DNA of 40,581 nucleotides from a virus. The position numbers and the translations under genes were made by a program. Position 1 is the first letter of the stretch; every line of letters begins with the position of its first letter. The stretch spans positions 1-40,581 of the IMG/VR virus record IMGVR_UViG_3300027749_000214. One strand, given 5' to 3'. This document shows, piece by piece, positions 25,025 through 31,866 of the stretch. The notes beneath the pieces were generated by a model. It had not been told where the DNA came from. It saw only the letters and a program-made list of their open reading frames with translations, and searched no databases.

Positions 25025-25294
25025 ATGTCAGATCTAATCAAATACCTCGCCACCAGGCTGGGTGAGGCGACAACATGGGCGACGATCGCAGCCCTCCTCA
25101 CCGCCGCTCATATCAAAGTCGATCCCGGCATCTGGCAGGACGTGACGCTCTACGGCGTCATGGTCGCGGGCGCTCTTGGTGTCCTGATCCGGGAGCGCGG
25201 CACGAAATCTGACGCCATGATCGCCCTTGATGTCCTGGCACAGATGATCCCAGCATCTCCCCCCGCCGCTCCCCCCACTTCGCCCGGCGCCTGA
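25025..25294 (+). CDS. Small membrane protein, probable holin
   Basis: 89 aa from ATG 25025 with AAAGG upstream. Two hydrophobic stretches, about residues 16-30 (TTWATIAALLTAAHI) and 41-54 (LYGVMVAGALGVLI), followed by a basic RERGTKSD and a Pro-rich tail. Size, two membrane segments and place right after the endolysin make it the better holin candidate of the cassette. Confidence 0.7.
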   Translation: MSDLIKYLATRLGEATTWATIAALLTAAHIKVDPGIWQDVTLYGVMVAGALGVLIRERGTKSDAMIALDVLAQMIPASPPAAPPTSPGA

Positions 25295-25331
25295 CGCTTC
25301 GTTCACCCCCTCCGTTCAAGGAAACTCCCCC

Positions 25332-25655
25332 ATGCGTCGCATCTCCGCTTTCGCGGCCGCTATCGGCTGCGCGTTTCTCATCGCCGCTTGCACCTCGACT
25401 GGCGGGCTCACCCCGACCGGCGTGCAGGTGCTCAACACCGCCGTCACCGCCGGTCAACTCTTCTGCGCCAATTCCGCCGGCGTGTTTGCGATTGTGGATG
25501 CGCTCGACGCCAAGGCAGTGACCGTCACCAACAAGGCCGCATCGGTCGTCGCCGCGACATGTCCGCTGGTCGCAGGGCTGCGGACGGTGCCAGTGGTGCC
25601 GCCTGCAATCCCCTCCGCCGTGCCTGCGATCGCTGTGGTGGTCCCTGCGGCGTGA
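25332..25655 (+). CDS. Small lipoprotein 1 of the lysis region
   Basis: 107 aa. Signal peptide with lipobox: MRRISAFAAAIGCAFLIAAC, Cys 20 being the predicted lipid-bearing residue. The rest is Ala/Val-rich with two more cysteines (FCANSAG; ATCPLVAG). GGAAA lies upstream. The stop overlaps the GTG of a second lipoprotein gene (GTGA). Together they might serve as outer-membrane lysis factors (spanin-like), but the classical inner-membrane partner is not evident. Confidence 0.7.
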   Translation: MRRISAFAAAIGCAFLIAACTSTGGLTPTGVQVLNTAVTAGQLFCANSAGVFAIVDALDAKAVTVTNKAASVVAATCPLVAGLRTVPVVPPAIPSAVPAIAVVVPAA

Positions 25656-25849
25656 TCCGTGCCGGCATGGCGCTGCTGCTCCTCGCTGGGTGCCACGCTG
25701 TGCCGGTGGCTGCGGTGTATGCCGGCGTCGGGCTGCTGGCCGGCGAGATGAAGCTCGGCTCGTCGGTGCTCGATTATATGGCGGCGCGGGAGGCTCGGCC
25801 TCCGGACTGCTCCCTGACGGTGCTGCCGCCTTGTGTGGTGCTTCAATAG
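25652..25849 (+). CDS. Small lipoprotein 2 of the lysis region
   Basis: 65 aa from GTG 25652, overlapping the first lipoprotein stop by four bases. MIRAGMALLLLAGC is a short signal peptide ending in a lipobox with Cys 14. Mature part about 50 residues with two cysteines near the end (PDCSLTVLPPC). Last gene of the rightward late operon. An o-spanin or lysogenic surface protein are the two options I see. Confidence 0.6.
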   Translation: MIRAGMALLLLAGCHAVPVAAVYAGVGLLAGEMKLGSSVLDYMAAREARPPDCSLTVLPPCVVLQ

Positions 25850-25953
25850 CCTCCGACTGCTCCGCGACTCCGGCGTTTATCGTCCGTTGGATCAGCGGTG
25901 CGGGAGGGTCGGCCGGGCGCTGCATTGGTGCGGGTCCGGCCGGCCGATTTAAA
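25850..25953. other. Convergent intergenic region: likely attP and terminator
   Basis: This 104-base gap lies between the last late gene and the 3' end of the integrase gene, which point at each other. By analogy with lambda, attP should lie here, so that integration puts int at one prophage end and the lysis genes at the other. I see no clear tRNA 3' end, so the core cannot be named. It contains the hairpin listed separately. Confidence 0.4.
25909..25953. terminator. Candidate bidirectional terminator between late genes and int
   Basis: Inverted repeat TCGGCCGG (25909-25916) and CCGGCCGA (25940-25947) with a GC-rich 23-base loop, followed by TTTAAA. The T-run is short, so it would be a weak intrinsic terminator for rightward late transcription; the convergent gene arrangement supports the role. 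Confidence 0.4.
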
Positions 25954-27162
25954 TCATCGTGTTTTGCGTGGGCCGCTCGCCAGTTCGCCGACAGGGCGTG
26001 CGTCGAGCAGCAGCATATCAGCCCATGCCTGCGCCAACTCACGCCGCCTGGTCATGTGCTTCGCCCGATTATAGGCAGCTTCCACTGCGCCGGCGGGAGT
26101 GTGCGCCAGCATCAAGTCAATCGCTCCTCGATCGGCAGGGTATGTCTCGTTCATGACGGTGCTGAATGTCGCACGCCAGCCGTGCGGCACCTGCACGCCA
26201 CCGAGACCAGCGCGCTGAAGCAGATATATGAGGGCATTCTCGCTCATCGGCCTCATTATCGCGGACCAGCTCGGAAACAGCAGATCGCCTGGCGCGACTG
26301 TCCGCAGCACCGCCAGCGCTTCGACGGCCTGGCGGGAGAGCGGCACGACGTGGTCGGACGTTACCGCGGCTCGGGCTTGAATGTGTTTCATCCGCCCAGC
26401 CGGAACGCGCCAGACCGGCTCGGTTCCATTCAAGCCTTCTATCTCCTGCCAGCGCCCACCGCGTAATTCGCCAGGCCTCAGAGCGGTCAGGGCGAGCAGG
26501 CGCATGCCCAGACGAGTCACCGGATGAGCCGGGATGCTCTCGGCGGCTGCCAGCGCCGCCCGGGCGTCGTCAAGCGTCACCACTGCGGGTTGTCGACCCT
26601 GCCGGACAACAGGCTTCAGCGCCGCCTCCAGGCCGGCAGCAGGGTTCACCGTTGCCTCGCCCGCAGCGATCGCATACGTCCACACACCGGCCAGCCGCTG
26701 CCGCAGCCGGTGCGCGAGTTCGATCGCTCCCCGGTCCTGGACCGGCCGCAGTGCGACGAGAAGATTTGGCGCAGTGATCGTCGCCAGCGGCCGATGGCCG
26801 AGGGCGGGGAGTATCTCTCGATCCAGGCTTGCTTTCACGTCGGCCGCATGGTGCGGTTTCCAGAGCGGCGTTTGCGCCGCGAGCCAATCGGCAGTGACCT
26901 CGGCAAGGGTGCGCGACGGTGCAACCGTTGGCGCCGACAGGGCTGCCCTCCCTTCGTCACGCGCACGCCGCGCATCCGTCACGCTTAAATCCGGCCAGGT
27001 GCCCAGGGTGACGAGGTGCTCGACGCCAGCCTTCTGGTATCGCCAGCGCCAAGATTTTGAACCTGACGGCAGCACCAGAATATGCAGGCCATCGCCGTCG
27101 GTGAGTTTATACCGGGTCGATCTGGCCTTCGCCGCGCGAATCGCGGAAACCGTCAAAACCAT
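25954..27162 (-). CDS. int: Tyrosine-recombinase integrase, P4-like
   Basis: 402 aa from ATG 27162, chosen because GGAGAG precedes it and the product then starts directly with the DUF4102 N-terminal domain (LTVSAIRAAKARSTRYKLTDGDGLHI, in part). Core-binding domain at about 85-185, catalytic domain 195-385. Active-site residues: R229 in LTALRPGELR, H327 and R330 in PHGWRATFS, H354 in MLAHTP, nucleophile Y364 in EAAYNRAKH. It would integrate and, with the excisionase gene upstream, excise the phage. Family members often use tRNA genes as targets. Confidence 0.93.
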   Translation of the reverse strand: MVLTVSAIRAAKARSTRYKLTDGDGLHILVLPSGSKSWRWRYQKAGVEHLVTLGTWPDLSVTDARRARDEGRAALSAPTVAPSRTLAEVTADWLAAQTPLWKPHHAADVKASLDREILPALGHRPLATITAPNLLVALRPVQDRGAIELAHRLRQRLAGVWTYAIAAGEATVNPAAGLEAALKPVVRQGRQPAVVTLDDARAALAAAESIPAHPVTRLGMRLLALTALRPGELRGGRWQEIEGLNGTEPVWRVPAGRMKHIQARAAVTSDHVVPLSRQAVEALAVLRTVAPGDLLFPSWSAIMRPMSENALIYLLQRAGLGGVQVPHGWRATFSTVMNETYPADRGAIDLMLAHTPAGAVEAAYNRAKHMTRRRELAQAWADMLLLDARPVGELASGPRKTR

Positions 27163-27363
27163 TGTCTCTCCATGCCGGGACACGTGTCCCGACCAATGTC
27201 CCGGATTGGGGTTGAGTCGGGTAGGGACAATGCGGGATGGCAGGAGGCGCGCGCAACCCCTTAAACGATTGATCCCGCGACGTTTTGACACGTCGCGGGA
27301 TCATGTAGGCGGGGTCAATGGCTCCCGAAGTAGGAACCGAATATACTCTATAACTTATTGAAA
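27163..27363. promoter_or_regulatory. int-xis spacer with palindromes and TGTCCC repeats
   Basis: A 201-base gap in an otherwise gapless operon. It holds a perfect 16-base palindrome CGGGACACGTGTCCCG (27176-27191) just 14 bases upstream of the int ATG, several further TGTCCC/GGGACA copies, and a 12-base perfect inverted repeat at 27271-27302. The region around 27335-27380 is AT-rich. It probably holds an int promoter and recombinase or regulator binding sites; a separate int promoter would explain the gap. Confidence 0.5.
27271..27302. repeat. Perfect 12-bp inverted repeat between int and xis
   Basis: Arms GATCCCGCGACG (27271-27282) and CGTCGCGGGATC (27291-27302) with the 8-base spacer TTTTGACA. 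No T-run follows on either strand, so an intrinsic terminator is unlikely. An operator, an RNA hairpin that controls int expression, or part of an attachment site are possible. Confidence 0.6.
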
Positions 27364-27615
27364 TCACTTAATTAAAGTAGAGTAATTGATAATGTGTCCC
27401 ACCTTGTGTCCCGCCGCCACTGGCCGCGATTCGATCCAAGCGATAATTTCATCCGACCTCCAGGCTACCGGCCCTCCGCCAAGATCGCGCGGCGCAGGGA
27501 ACTCTCGTGTCCCGATTCGCCGATATATCGTCGATCGACCGAGGCCGGTCATCTCAAGCACGCGCTCAAGTCGCCAGAGCGCCGGTGGGGCATCGATTAT
27601 TTTTGTCGTGCTCAT
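27364..27615 (-). CDS. AlpA-family regulator / excisionase
   Basis: 83 aa. MerR/AlpA-like winged HTH: LWRLERVLEMTGLGRSTIYR, then RRIGTREFPAPRDLGGGPVAW and the closing WRSDEIIAWIESR, the full pattern of AlpA/phage excisionase proteins. Positioned upstream of int in the same direction, so it likely bends DNA at the attachment site and directs excision. Start overlaps the previous stop by four bases (ATGA). Two TGTCCC copies lie inside its 3' end. Confidence 0.85.
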   Translation of the reverse strand: MSTTKIIDAPPALWRLERVLEMTGLGRSTIYRRIGTREFPAPRDLGGGPVAWRSDEIIAWIESRPVAAGHKVGHIINYSTLIK

Positions 27616-27908
27616 GACGCAATCTCCTGGTTCAGCGGTGCGAGATCGGTTGCCGCAATGATGCGTAGTTTAGTGTTTATGGAGCCGTAGCCTTTGCCGT
27701 CGCCGTAGCCGCTGCCGTAGCCGTCGCCGTCGCCGTAGCCGCTGCCGTAGCCGTAGCCGTTGCCGTAGCCGCTGCCGTAGCCGTCGCCGTAGCCGTCGCC
27801 GTAGCCGTCGCCGTCGCCGTCGCCGTAGCCGTTGCCGTAGCCGTCGCCGTCGCCGTAGCCGTAGCCGTCGCCGTAGCCGTAGCCTACCGGAACGATGGCA
27901 GTATCCAT
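27612..27908 (-). CDS. GYG-repeat protein of unknown function
   Basis: 98 aa from ATG 27908. After MDTAIVPV comes about 65 residues of alternating Gly-Tyr-Gly-Asp/Ser/Asn dipeptide repeats, then a normal C-terminus (SINTKLRIIAATDLAPLNQEI). Four-base overlaps with the genes on both sides (27908 and 27615) show it belongs to the operon and is translated. Low-complexity Gly/Tyr-rich proteins can self-associate or form condensates; no function can be read directly. Open frame upstream to 28112 is a shadow. Confidence 0.7.
   Translation of the reverse strand: MDTAIVPVGYGYGDGYGYGDGDGYGNGYGDGDGDGYGDGYGDGYGSGYGNGYGYGSGYGDGDGYGSGYGDGKGYGSINTKLRIIAATDLAPLNQEIAS
27684..27886. repeat. Hexanucleotide tandem repeat array (GCCGTA/GCCGTC type)
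   Basis: About 200 bases made of GCCGTA, GCCGTC, GCCGCT and GCCGTT units in irregular order, encoding the Gly-Tyr-Gly-x repeats on the minus strand. The units keep a multiple of three, so slippage would change repeat number without breaking the frame. Confidence 0.85.
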
Positions 27909-28198
27909 CACAAACCCCACCCAGACGGAACCGGCACACAGAAAACTTCTGCTCCCGCCGGTATATCCAAGTCGGCAATCCTGCGGATATCCGCGTTTTT
28001 CGGCTCTGCAATCACGCCGGAAAAGCCGACTTTCTCCCATCTGAACAACCAGACTGCGTTTGTAAGAAAGATGCGGCCATCTTTCCGAGTCACGTCCCCG
28101 GCAAAAATCCACCCGCGATCAACAACGATCACGGCGCGGTTACCCTCGGTTTTGACGACGGGGGTGTATTCGATGCCGTTCAAAGTGATGTTAGACAT
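27908..28198 (-). CDS. Unknown early protein
   Basis: 96 aa from ATG 28198 with AAGGAG upstream. Starts MSNITLNGIEYTPVV and is beta-rich (AVIVVDRGWIFAGDVTRKDG; VWLFRWEKVGFSGVI). No family recognised. Overlaps the DUF551 gene by eight bases and the GYG-repeat gene by one base. Its layout recalls small phage proteins that describe a display or field-like unit, but I give no function. Confidence 0.75.
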   Translation of the reverse strand: MSNITLNGIEYTPVVKTEGNRAVIVVDRGWIFAGDVTRKDGRIFLTNAVWLFRWEKVGFSGVIAEPKNADIRRIADLDIPAGAEVFCVPVPSGWGL

Positions 28199-28541
28199 TG
28201 TTGGTCTCCTTCTGTGCTGCGGGCAGGGGGCGCCAGTGGGTGGGCTCACGGATGGTGTCAATGCAAAAACCCGCGTCCTCGTGGTATGCCGCTGTGCAGA
28301 TGATGGCGGGCAGATCCCATACTGACTCGTGCCACTTTTCTGGATCGGGTGGCGGCGCGTAAACCAGCACTGTTGTTCCGTCGCAAGGTGCGTCGCCAAT
28401 TGGCTGCCACGCTGCGGCCTCGGCGGCTTCAAGGGCGGCGCGCATGGCTTTAAGATGGTCCCCCAGCACACCAAAATTCAATTGGTGATCCTGGCCGCAA
28501 TACGCTTGCAACGCCGCCTCAACCATTTGATCCGTGATCAT
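28191..28541 (-). CDS. DUF551-containing protein
   Basis: 116 aa. The N-terminus (ITDQMVEAALQAYCGQD) is a short helical module seen at the start of several phage early proteins. The rest has the DUF551 signature: WQPIGDAPCDGTTVLVY and a closing PTHWRPLPAA. DUF551 proteins are common in phage early regions and have no known function. Four-base overlap with the gene upstream. Confidence 0.8.
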   Translation of the reverse strand: MITDQMVEAALQAYCGQDHQLNFGVLGDHLKAMRAALEAAEAAAWQPIGDAPCDGTTVLVYAPPPDPEKWHESVWDLPAIICTAAYHEDAGFCIDTIREPTHWRPLPAAQKETNNV

Positions 28542-28717
28542 GTCTTGCTCCTCGCCCGGACGGCGGCGGCGAGCAACTTGCCAAGCGGGTTGTCGTTCGC
28601 ATCAAGCATCGCGGCTATTTCCTCCCGCTCCCTTGCCACCGCCTCGGCAACGCGGTCGTCGATGCGAGCAAGAATTTTTTCGATCAACACCACCTGCGGA
28701 TCATCGGTCAGTTTCAT
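28538..28717 (-). CDS. Small helical early protein
   Basis: 59 aa from ATG 28717, AGGAGAG upstream. Almost entirely helical and charged (VLIEKILARIDDRVAEAVARE), ending LGKLLAAAVRARSKT. Too short for the usual length filter from this start. Overlaps both neighbours by four bases, which supports translation. Function unknown. Confidence 0.65.
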   Translation of the reverse strand: MKLTDDPQVVLIEKILARIDDRVAEAVAREREEIAAMLDANDNPLGKLLAAAVRARSKT

Positions 28718-29016
28718 GTCGTCTCTCCTTCGATGGGGATGGCGCGGATTTGTGCCGCTTCGATGGCGCCGCAAATGTTGGATGATGAACAACTTGCAGT
28801 GTAACTAGTCGCCAAATCCATCAGCACCATCGGACGGCACTCGCATCCGCAATCCACACTCTGCGCCGCTTCCTCACGCATCGCCTCAGCCGCGTGGCGG
28901 GCGGCTCTTTCCGCCCATGCCCGGTTGTGACAACCGCACCTGTCGGGATACTGGCACCCACCGAATTGCGAAAACGCGCACCCCGCTCGCACCGCGTCTT
29001 GGATAATGTCGGTCAT
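28714..29016 (-). CDS. Cysteine-rich early protein
   Basis: 100 aa with nine or more cysteines: CAFSQFGGCQYPDRCGCHNR and SVDCGCECRP suggest metal binding. The first nine residues, MTDIIQDAV, match the start of the next gene upstream (MTDIIKDAV) and so does the DNA. The C-terminus (IEAAQIRAIPIEG) is ordinary. A small zinc-binding regulator or inhibitor is possible but unproven. Confidence 0.7.
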   Translation of the reverse strand: MTDIIQDAVRAGCAFSQFGGCQYPDRCGCHNRAWAERAARHAAEAMREEAAQSVDCGCECRPMVLMDLATSYTASCSSSNICGAIEAAQIRAIPIEGETT

Positions 29017-29516
29017 ACCTTCAACAACCCCCGAATTTTTGCCACTTGCTCAATGTGGTCGAGGATGACCATTGTTTCGTCACCGAGTTGTGTTCCGCCG
29101 CGAGTCTTGGCCCAATGTTCGCGGGCTTCAGTAATCGACAAGTTGCGGCACCCAGCGCGAATTTGCAGAACGCCGCCTTTGACCCAGCCAACGAACCTGT
29201 AACCGTCGCTGCGTTGCCCGGCATCGACCAGATTGGCACCGGCCAGAACGGCATAGGCCAGATAGGCACCGGCCAGATCGGCATAGGCCAGATTGGCACC
29301 GGCCAGAACGGCACCGACCAGATTGGCATGGGTCAGATCGATGCCGGCTTTCACCGCAGCATTGACCGCAAAACCAAGCTTCAATCCATACGATTGTGTT
29401 TCAACTTCGACGGGCAGTTTGCACTCGAATAACACGTCGCCGGTAAAGCGCTGTTTGATCTGAAACATTCCGGGCGCATCCTCCGCCAGCACCGCGTCTT
29501 TGATAATGTCGGTCAT
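29013..29516 (-). CDS. Pentapeptide-repeat protein
   Basis: 167 aa. Residues about 60-100 are pentapeptide repeats of the A(D/N)LxX kind: [21 protein letters not shown], read in part, forming a short right-handed quadrilateral beta helix. N-terminus MTDIIKDAV is shared with the neighbouring gene. The C-terminal half ([20 protein letters not shown]) is a common extension that I have seen with such repeats in phage proteins. Known family members include DNA-mimic gyrase inhibitors; this one is too short in repeats to claim that role. Confidence 0.8.
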   Translation of the reverse strand: MTDIIKDAVLAEDAPGMFQIKQRFTGDVLFECKLPVEVETQSYGLKLGFAVNAAVKAGIDLTHANLVGAVLAGANLAYADLAGAYLAYAVLAGANLVDAGQRSDGYRFVGWVKGGVLQIRAGCRNLSITEAREHWAKTRGGTQLGDETMVILDHIEQVAKIRGLLKV

Positions 29517-29941
29517 GGCGTTTCACCCTCCAAAATCTTGACCGCTTTTGCGATCCTGGACCCCAGCGCGCTTTCAAGGCGATCGGTGTAGATCACCATC
29601 TGAGGCGGTATCCCGGTTCGTATTTCTGCACTGAACGCCGATCCATTGAGAGACACGTCCATCATCCCCTCATCCCCGAGCGCCGCCGCGATAGCGAAAA
29701 ACTCAGGGTTGGGGATCGTGGCGTGAACCGTGATGATTCGGCCCACGTCGTCGGGAGGAATGTCGTCGGGCTCGTCGGGCTCCCAATCAAGCGACGACAT
29801 CCACCCGACATAGCCTTCTATCGGATGCTCGGCCCGCGCATTCAGGTTGCGCGCCACCATTTCAGCGGCGAGCATTTCGCGCTCCGGCGCAAGCAAGAAC
29901 CACACCACGCGCATGTCTTGCGATACGTCGTAACGGCTCAT
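29513..29941 (-). CDS. Unknown acidic early protein
   Basis: 142 aa with a strongly acidic centre (DWEPDEPDDIPPDDVGRI). No recognised family. Four-base overlaps with both neighbours in the leftward operon. The beta-rich second half (MDVSLNGSAFSAEI) ends in a helix. An acidic protein in an early operon could bind a host protein or mimic DNA; that is speculation. Confidence 0.7.
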   Translation of the reverse strand: MSRYDVSQDMRVVWFLLAPEREMLAAEMVARNLNARAEHPIEGYVGWMSSLDWEPDEPDDIPPDDVGRIITVHATIPNPEFFAIAAALGDEGMMDVSLNGSAFSAEIRTGIPPQMVIYTDRLESALGSRIAKAVKILEGETP

Positions 29942-30438
29942 GCTACCGCCCCCTTCGGAAACGTATGAGACTGTCTCGCCAGCGCAAGACCGTTTGACCG
30001 CGTGACCGGCGCGGCTGCCGGGGCCGCGACAACCGGAGCTTTGGCGGCAAACCAGCCTGGGAGCTTGATCTCCAGCCAGCCGTCGGAACGGTCGAATTCG
30101 GCCTCTGTGGTTTTACAGGCTGCGGGAGGCAAACCCGGAAAACCGGGCAGGCGCAGCAGAAGCAAACTGGATCTGGCGTTCTTGCCGCCGGGCGTGGATA
30201 TCGCGACTTGATTTCCAGGGACGAGGCGTATCCAACCCGCGTGCTCGCCATGACCCAGCAGCACATCGACACGCTGCCCGATTTTAAGCCATTCCGGAGG
30301 GGTGTCGATCACAGAACAATCGATTGTCACCATCATCGCTTGCTGGAACCTACCGCCGGCGCGGATGCAACCGACGCGCACGGCGGGCTTGCTGTTATGA
30401 TTGATCGACGCACTCAGGACGACGGGGGACCAGGTCAT
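29938..30438 (-). CDS. Unknown early protein
   Basis: 166 aa, no recognised family. N-terminal half looks like a beta-barrel: VDVLLGHGEHAGWIRLVPGN, preceded by PPEWLKIGQRV. The middle (LPGFPGLPPAACKTTEAEF) and the Ala/Pro-rich linker lead to a short basic end. Sits two genes downstream of the YqaJ exonuclease in the same operon, overlapping by four bases. Confidence 0.7.
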   Translation of the reverse strand: MTWSPVVLSASINHNSKPAVRVGCIRAGGRFQQAMMVTIDCSVIDTPPEWLKIGQRVDVLLGHGEHAGWIRLVPGNQVAISTPGGKNARSSLLLLRLPGFPGLPPAACKTTEAEFDRSDGWLEIKLPGWFAAKAPVVAAPAAAPVTRSNGLALARQSHTFPKGAVA

Positions 30439-31043
30439 GCCTCCATTTCCCCAGCTTCAGCCCGATCGAACACCGCCAGCGCACTCGCGATCGCATCGGA
30501 CACCCGCTCAGCCAGTTCCGGCCGGCGCTCGGCGAGCTGCGCGCGTCGTTTCACCACGGAGGGCTGTTTGGTGATCTCCTCCAGCGCAGCGTGATCGACA
30601 GCGGCGGCAATCGACGCCACGGTCGCATCAGCCCATGAGGTCGCGGCGTCGTCGACGACGAGCGGGCGAACCGTGAAAGGCTTCCGTTTCCCCTTCGTGG
30701 AGGTCAGCATCATCGTGACCGGCTCGGCGATGTGCGAGGCGTGGCTGATCCTGATGCCGCCCACGGCCATGCCACCAAAAACGACAGATGGATCTGTGTA
30801 GAGGGTGAGCGACCGGCCGACATAGAGCTTCGCGTCCGGGCCCCACAGAGTGACGAGCACGCGGCGCATCGACAGGCCAGGGCGGAATGGCCGACCGCCG
30901 TCGCCGTCATAATTGATCGTGGCGGGCTGTTCACTCAGCACGATCGACACGCCGGTGATCCGGATCGTCAGCGGCCCGGCGAGCAGGCTGTCTGCGTTCA
31001 ATTGGTCAGATTTCGGGATGATGGTGTCGCTCATGTCGCTCAT
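30435..31043 (-). CDS. Conserved phage protein paired with YqaJ exonuclease
   Basis: 202 aa. I recognise the pattern from phages where it accompanies a YqaJ exonuclease: IPKSDQLNADSLLAGPLTI, GGRPFRPGLSMRRVL and LYVGRSLTLYTDPSVVFGG with VGGIRISHASHI. Its place beside an exonuclease suggests a recombination partner, perhaps in the role of a single-strand annealing protein, but no annealing motif is seen. Two adjacent ATGAGCGAC starts (31043 and 31034). Confidence 0.75.
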   Translation of the reverse strand: MSDMSDTIIPKSDQLNADSLLAGPLTIRITGVSIVLSEQPATINYDGDGGRPFRPGLSMRRVLVTLWGPDAKLYVGRSLTLYTDPSVVFGGMAVGGIRISHASHIAEPVTMMLTSTKGKRKPFTVRPLVVDDAATSWADATVASIAAAVDHAALEEITKQPSVVKRRAQLAERRPELAERVSDAIASALAVFDRAEAGEMEA

Positions 31044-31711
31044 GCGTGCATCTCCAGTTCAACCAGACGTTCGGTTGGGATCAGGCCCGGTCCGTCGATC
31101 GCGGCCTCGTATTGCCGGAGCCGCTCGATCAGCCGCTCCTCGAACGCCTCCGCAGCATTCAGGATCGCCGCGCGGATGACGGGATCGGGATAGACGCGGA
31201 TCGTCATCATGGGCATGCCGCCGCAGTAACTGATGAAGTCGCACCACCTGCGCCCGCTCACCAGCATCCCTGTCTGCACCTGCAGCAAGTAATCGGCGGG
31301 CATCTCTCCGCTGATGATCGTTTCAGTCTGGAATTTCTGCGCGCGTGACTTGATTTCGATCAGGCCGTCATCGCCCACCAGGCCGTCCGGGCTGTATCCC
31401 AGCGTGAATCCCCAGACGTCGTTGGTGATGAACCCGACCTCCTGGACCTCATTGTAATTCCGGGCATACAGCGCGCGGGCCTCGATCTCGTCTGTGTGAC
31501 CGCGGAGCATGTCGCTGTTGACGTAACGCGGCTCGACGTAGCGGGTGATCCGCTGGGCCAGGAGTTCGTAAAGGTGAGCGCGCTCGCGGTCATTGCTCGC
31601 CGGCTTGAACGTCGGCGTGACGATGAGCTTCATCTCGCTGGCAGTGATCAGGCCGCAGCGCGCGTCGAGCCACTCGTCGGTGCCCTGGATCAGCGTGGAG
31701 TATATTTTCAT
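31040..31711 (-). CDS. YqaJ-type viral recombination exonuclease
   Basis: 223 aa from ATG 31711 (AAGGA upstream). YqaJ/lambda-Exo-like fold: QGTDEWLDARCGLITASEM at the N-terminus, then the catalytic core GYSPDGLVGDDGLIEIKSRA, giving the D...E-x-K metal site, followed by YLLQVQTGMLVSGRRWCDF. It would chew double-stranded ends for phage recombination together with the gene at 30435. Longer open frame to 31879 overlaps other genes and is not needed. Confidence 0.9.
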   Translation of the reverse strand: MKIYSTLIQGTDEWLDARCGLITASEMKLIVTPTFKPASNDRERAHLYELLAQRITRYVEPRYVNSDMLRGHTDEIEARALYARNYNEVQEVGFITNDVWGFTLGYSPDGLVGDDGLIEIKSRAQKFQTETIISGEMPADYLLQVQTGMLVSGRRWCDFISYCGGMPMMTIRVYPDPVIRAAILNAAEAFEERLIERLRQYEAAIDGPGLIPTERLVELEMHA

Positions 31712-31866
31712 ATCTGGTCCTTCGATGAGCGGCTGGCGATCTGCACGCGCGCCCAGGCCACTGCGCCGTCCGGTGACGTGATGTGGCTGGCAGCCGTCCA
31801 GCCGTCGCCGGAGACCTGGACCGCGAACCGGCCGGCGACGGGGATCATGCAGACCGTGAGCGTCAC
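31708..31866 (-). CDS. Hidden 52-residue protein upstream of YqaJ
   Basis: 52 aa, missed by ordinary length limits. GTG 31866 overlaps the stop of the HTH gene (GTGA) and its TGA overlaps the YqaJ ATG (ATGA), so it closes an otherwise unexplained 150-base gap in the operon. It reads MTLTVCMIPVAGRFAVQVSG and ends ASRSSKDQI. Residues 14-40 look beta-rich (DGWTAASHITSPDG). ATG 31848 is a possible alternative start. Function unknown. Confidence 0.65.
   Translation of the reverse strand: MTLTVCMIPVAGRFAVQVSGDGWTAASHITSPDGAVAWARVQIASRSSKDQI

Noticed and set aside
25850-25953. tRNA gene or tRNA 3' fragment as attachment core
   Set aside because: No T-loop plus acceptor sequence ending in CCA could be seen on either strand, so only a general attP location is proposed.
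26534-27361. 275-codon plus-strand frame opposite int
   Set aside because: Shadow of the integrase, which shows all catalytic residues in the right order.
27684-27886. Repeat array considered as a CRISPR array
   Set aside because: Units are six bases long with no spacers; it simply encodes Gly-Tyr repeats. No cas genes are present.
29013-29329. Alternative minus-strand frame of the pentapeptide-repeat gene rich in Met-Pro-Ile-Trp repeats
   Set aside because: It is the other-frame reading of the same 15-base DNA repeats; the frame with A(D/N)LxX repeats is the family-consistent one.
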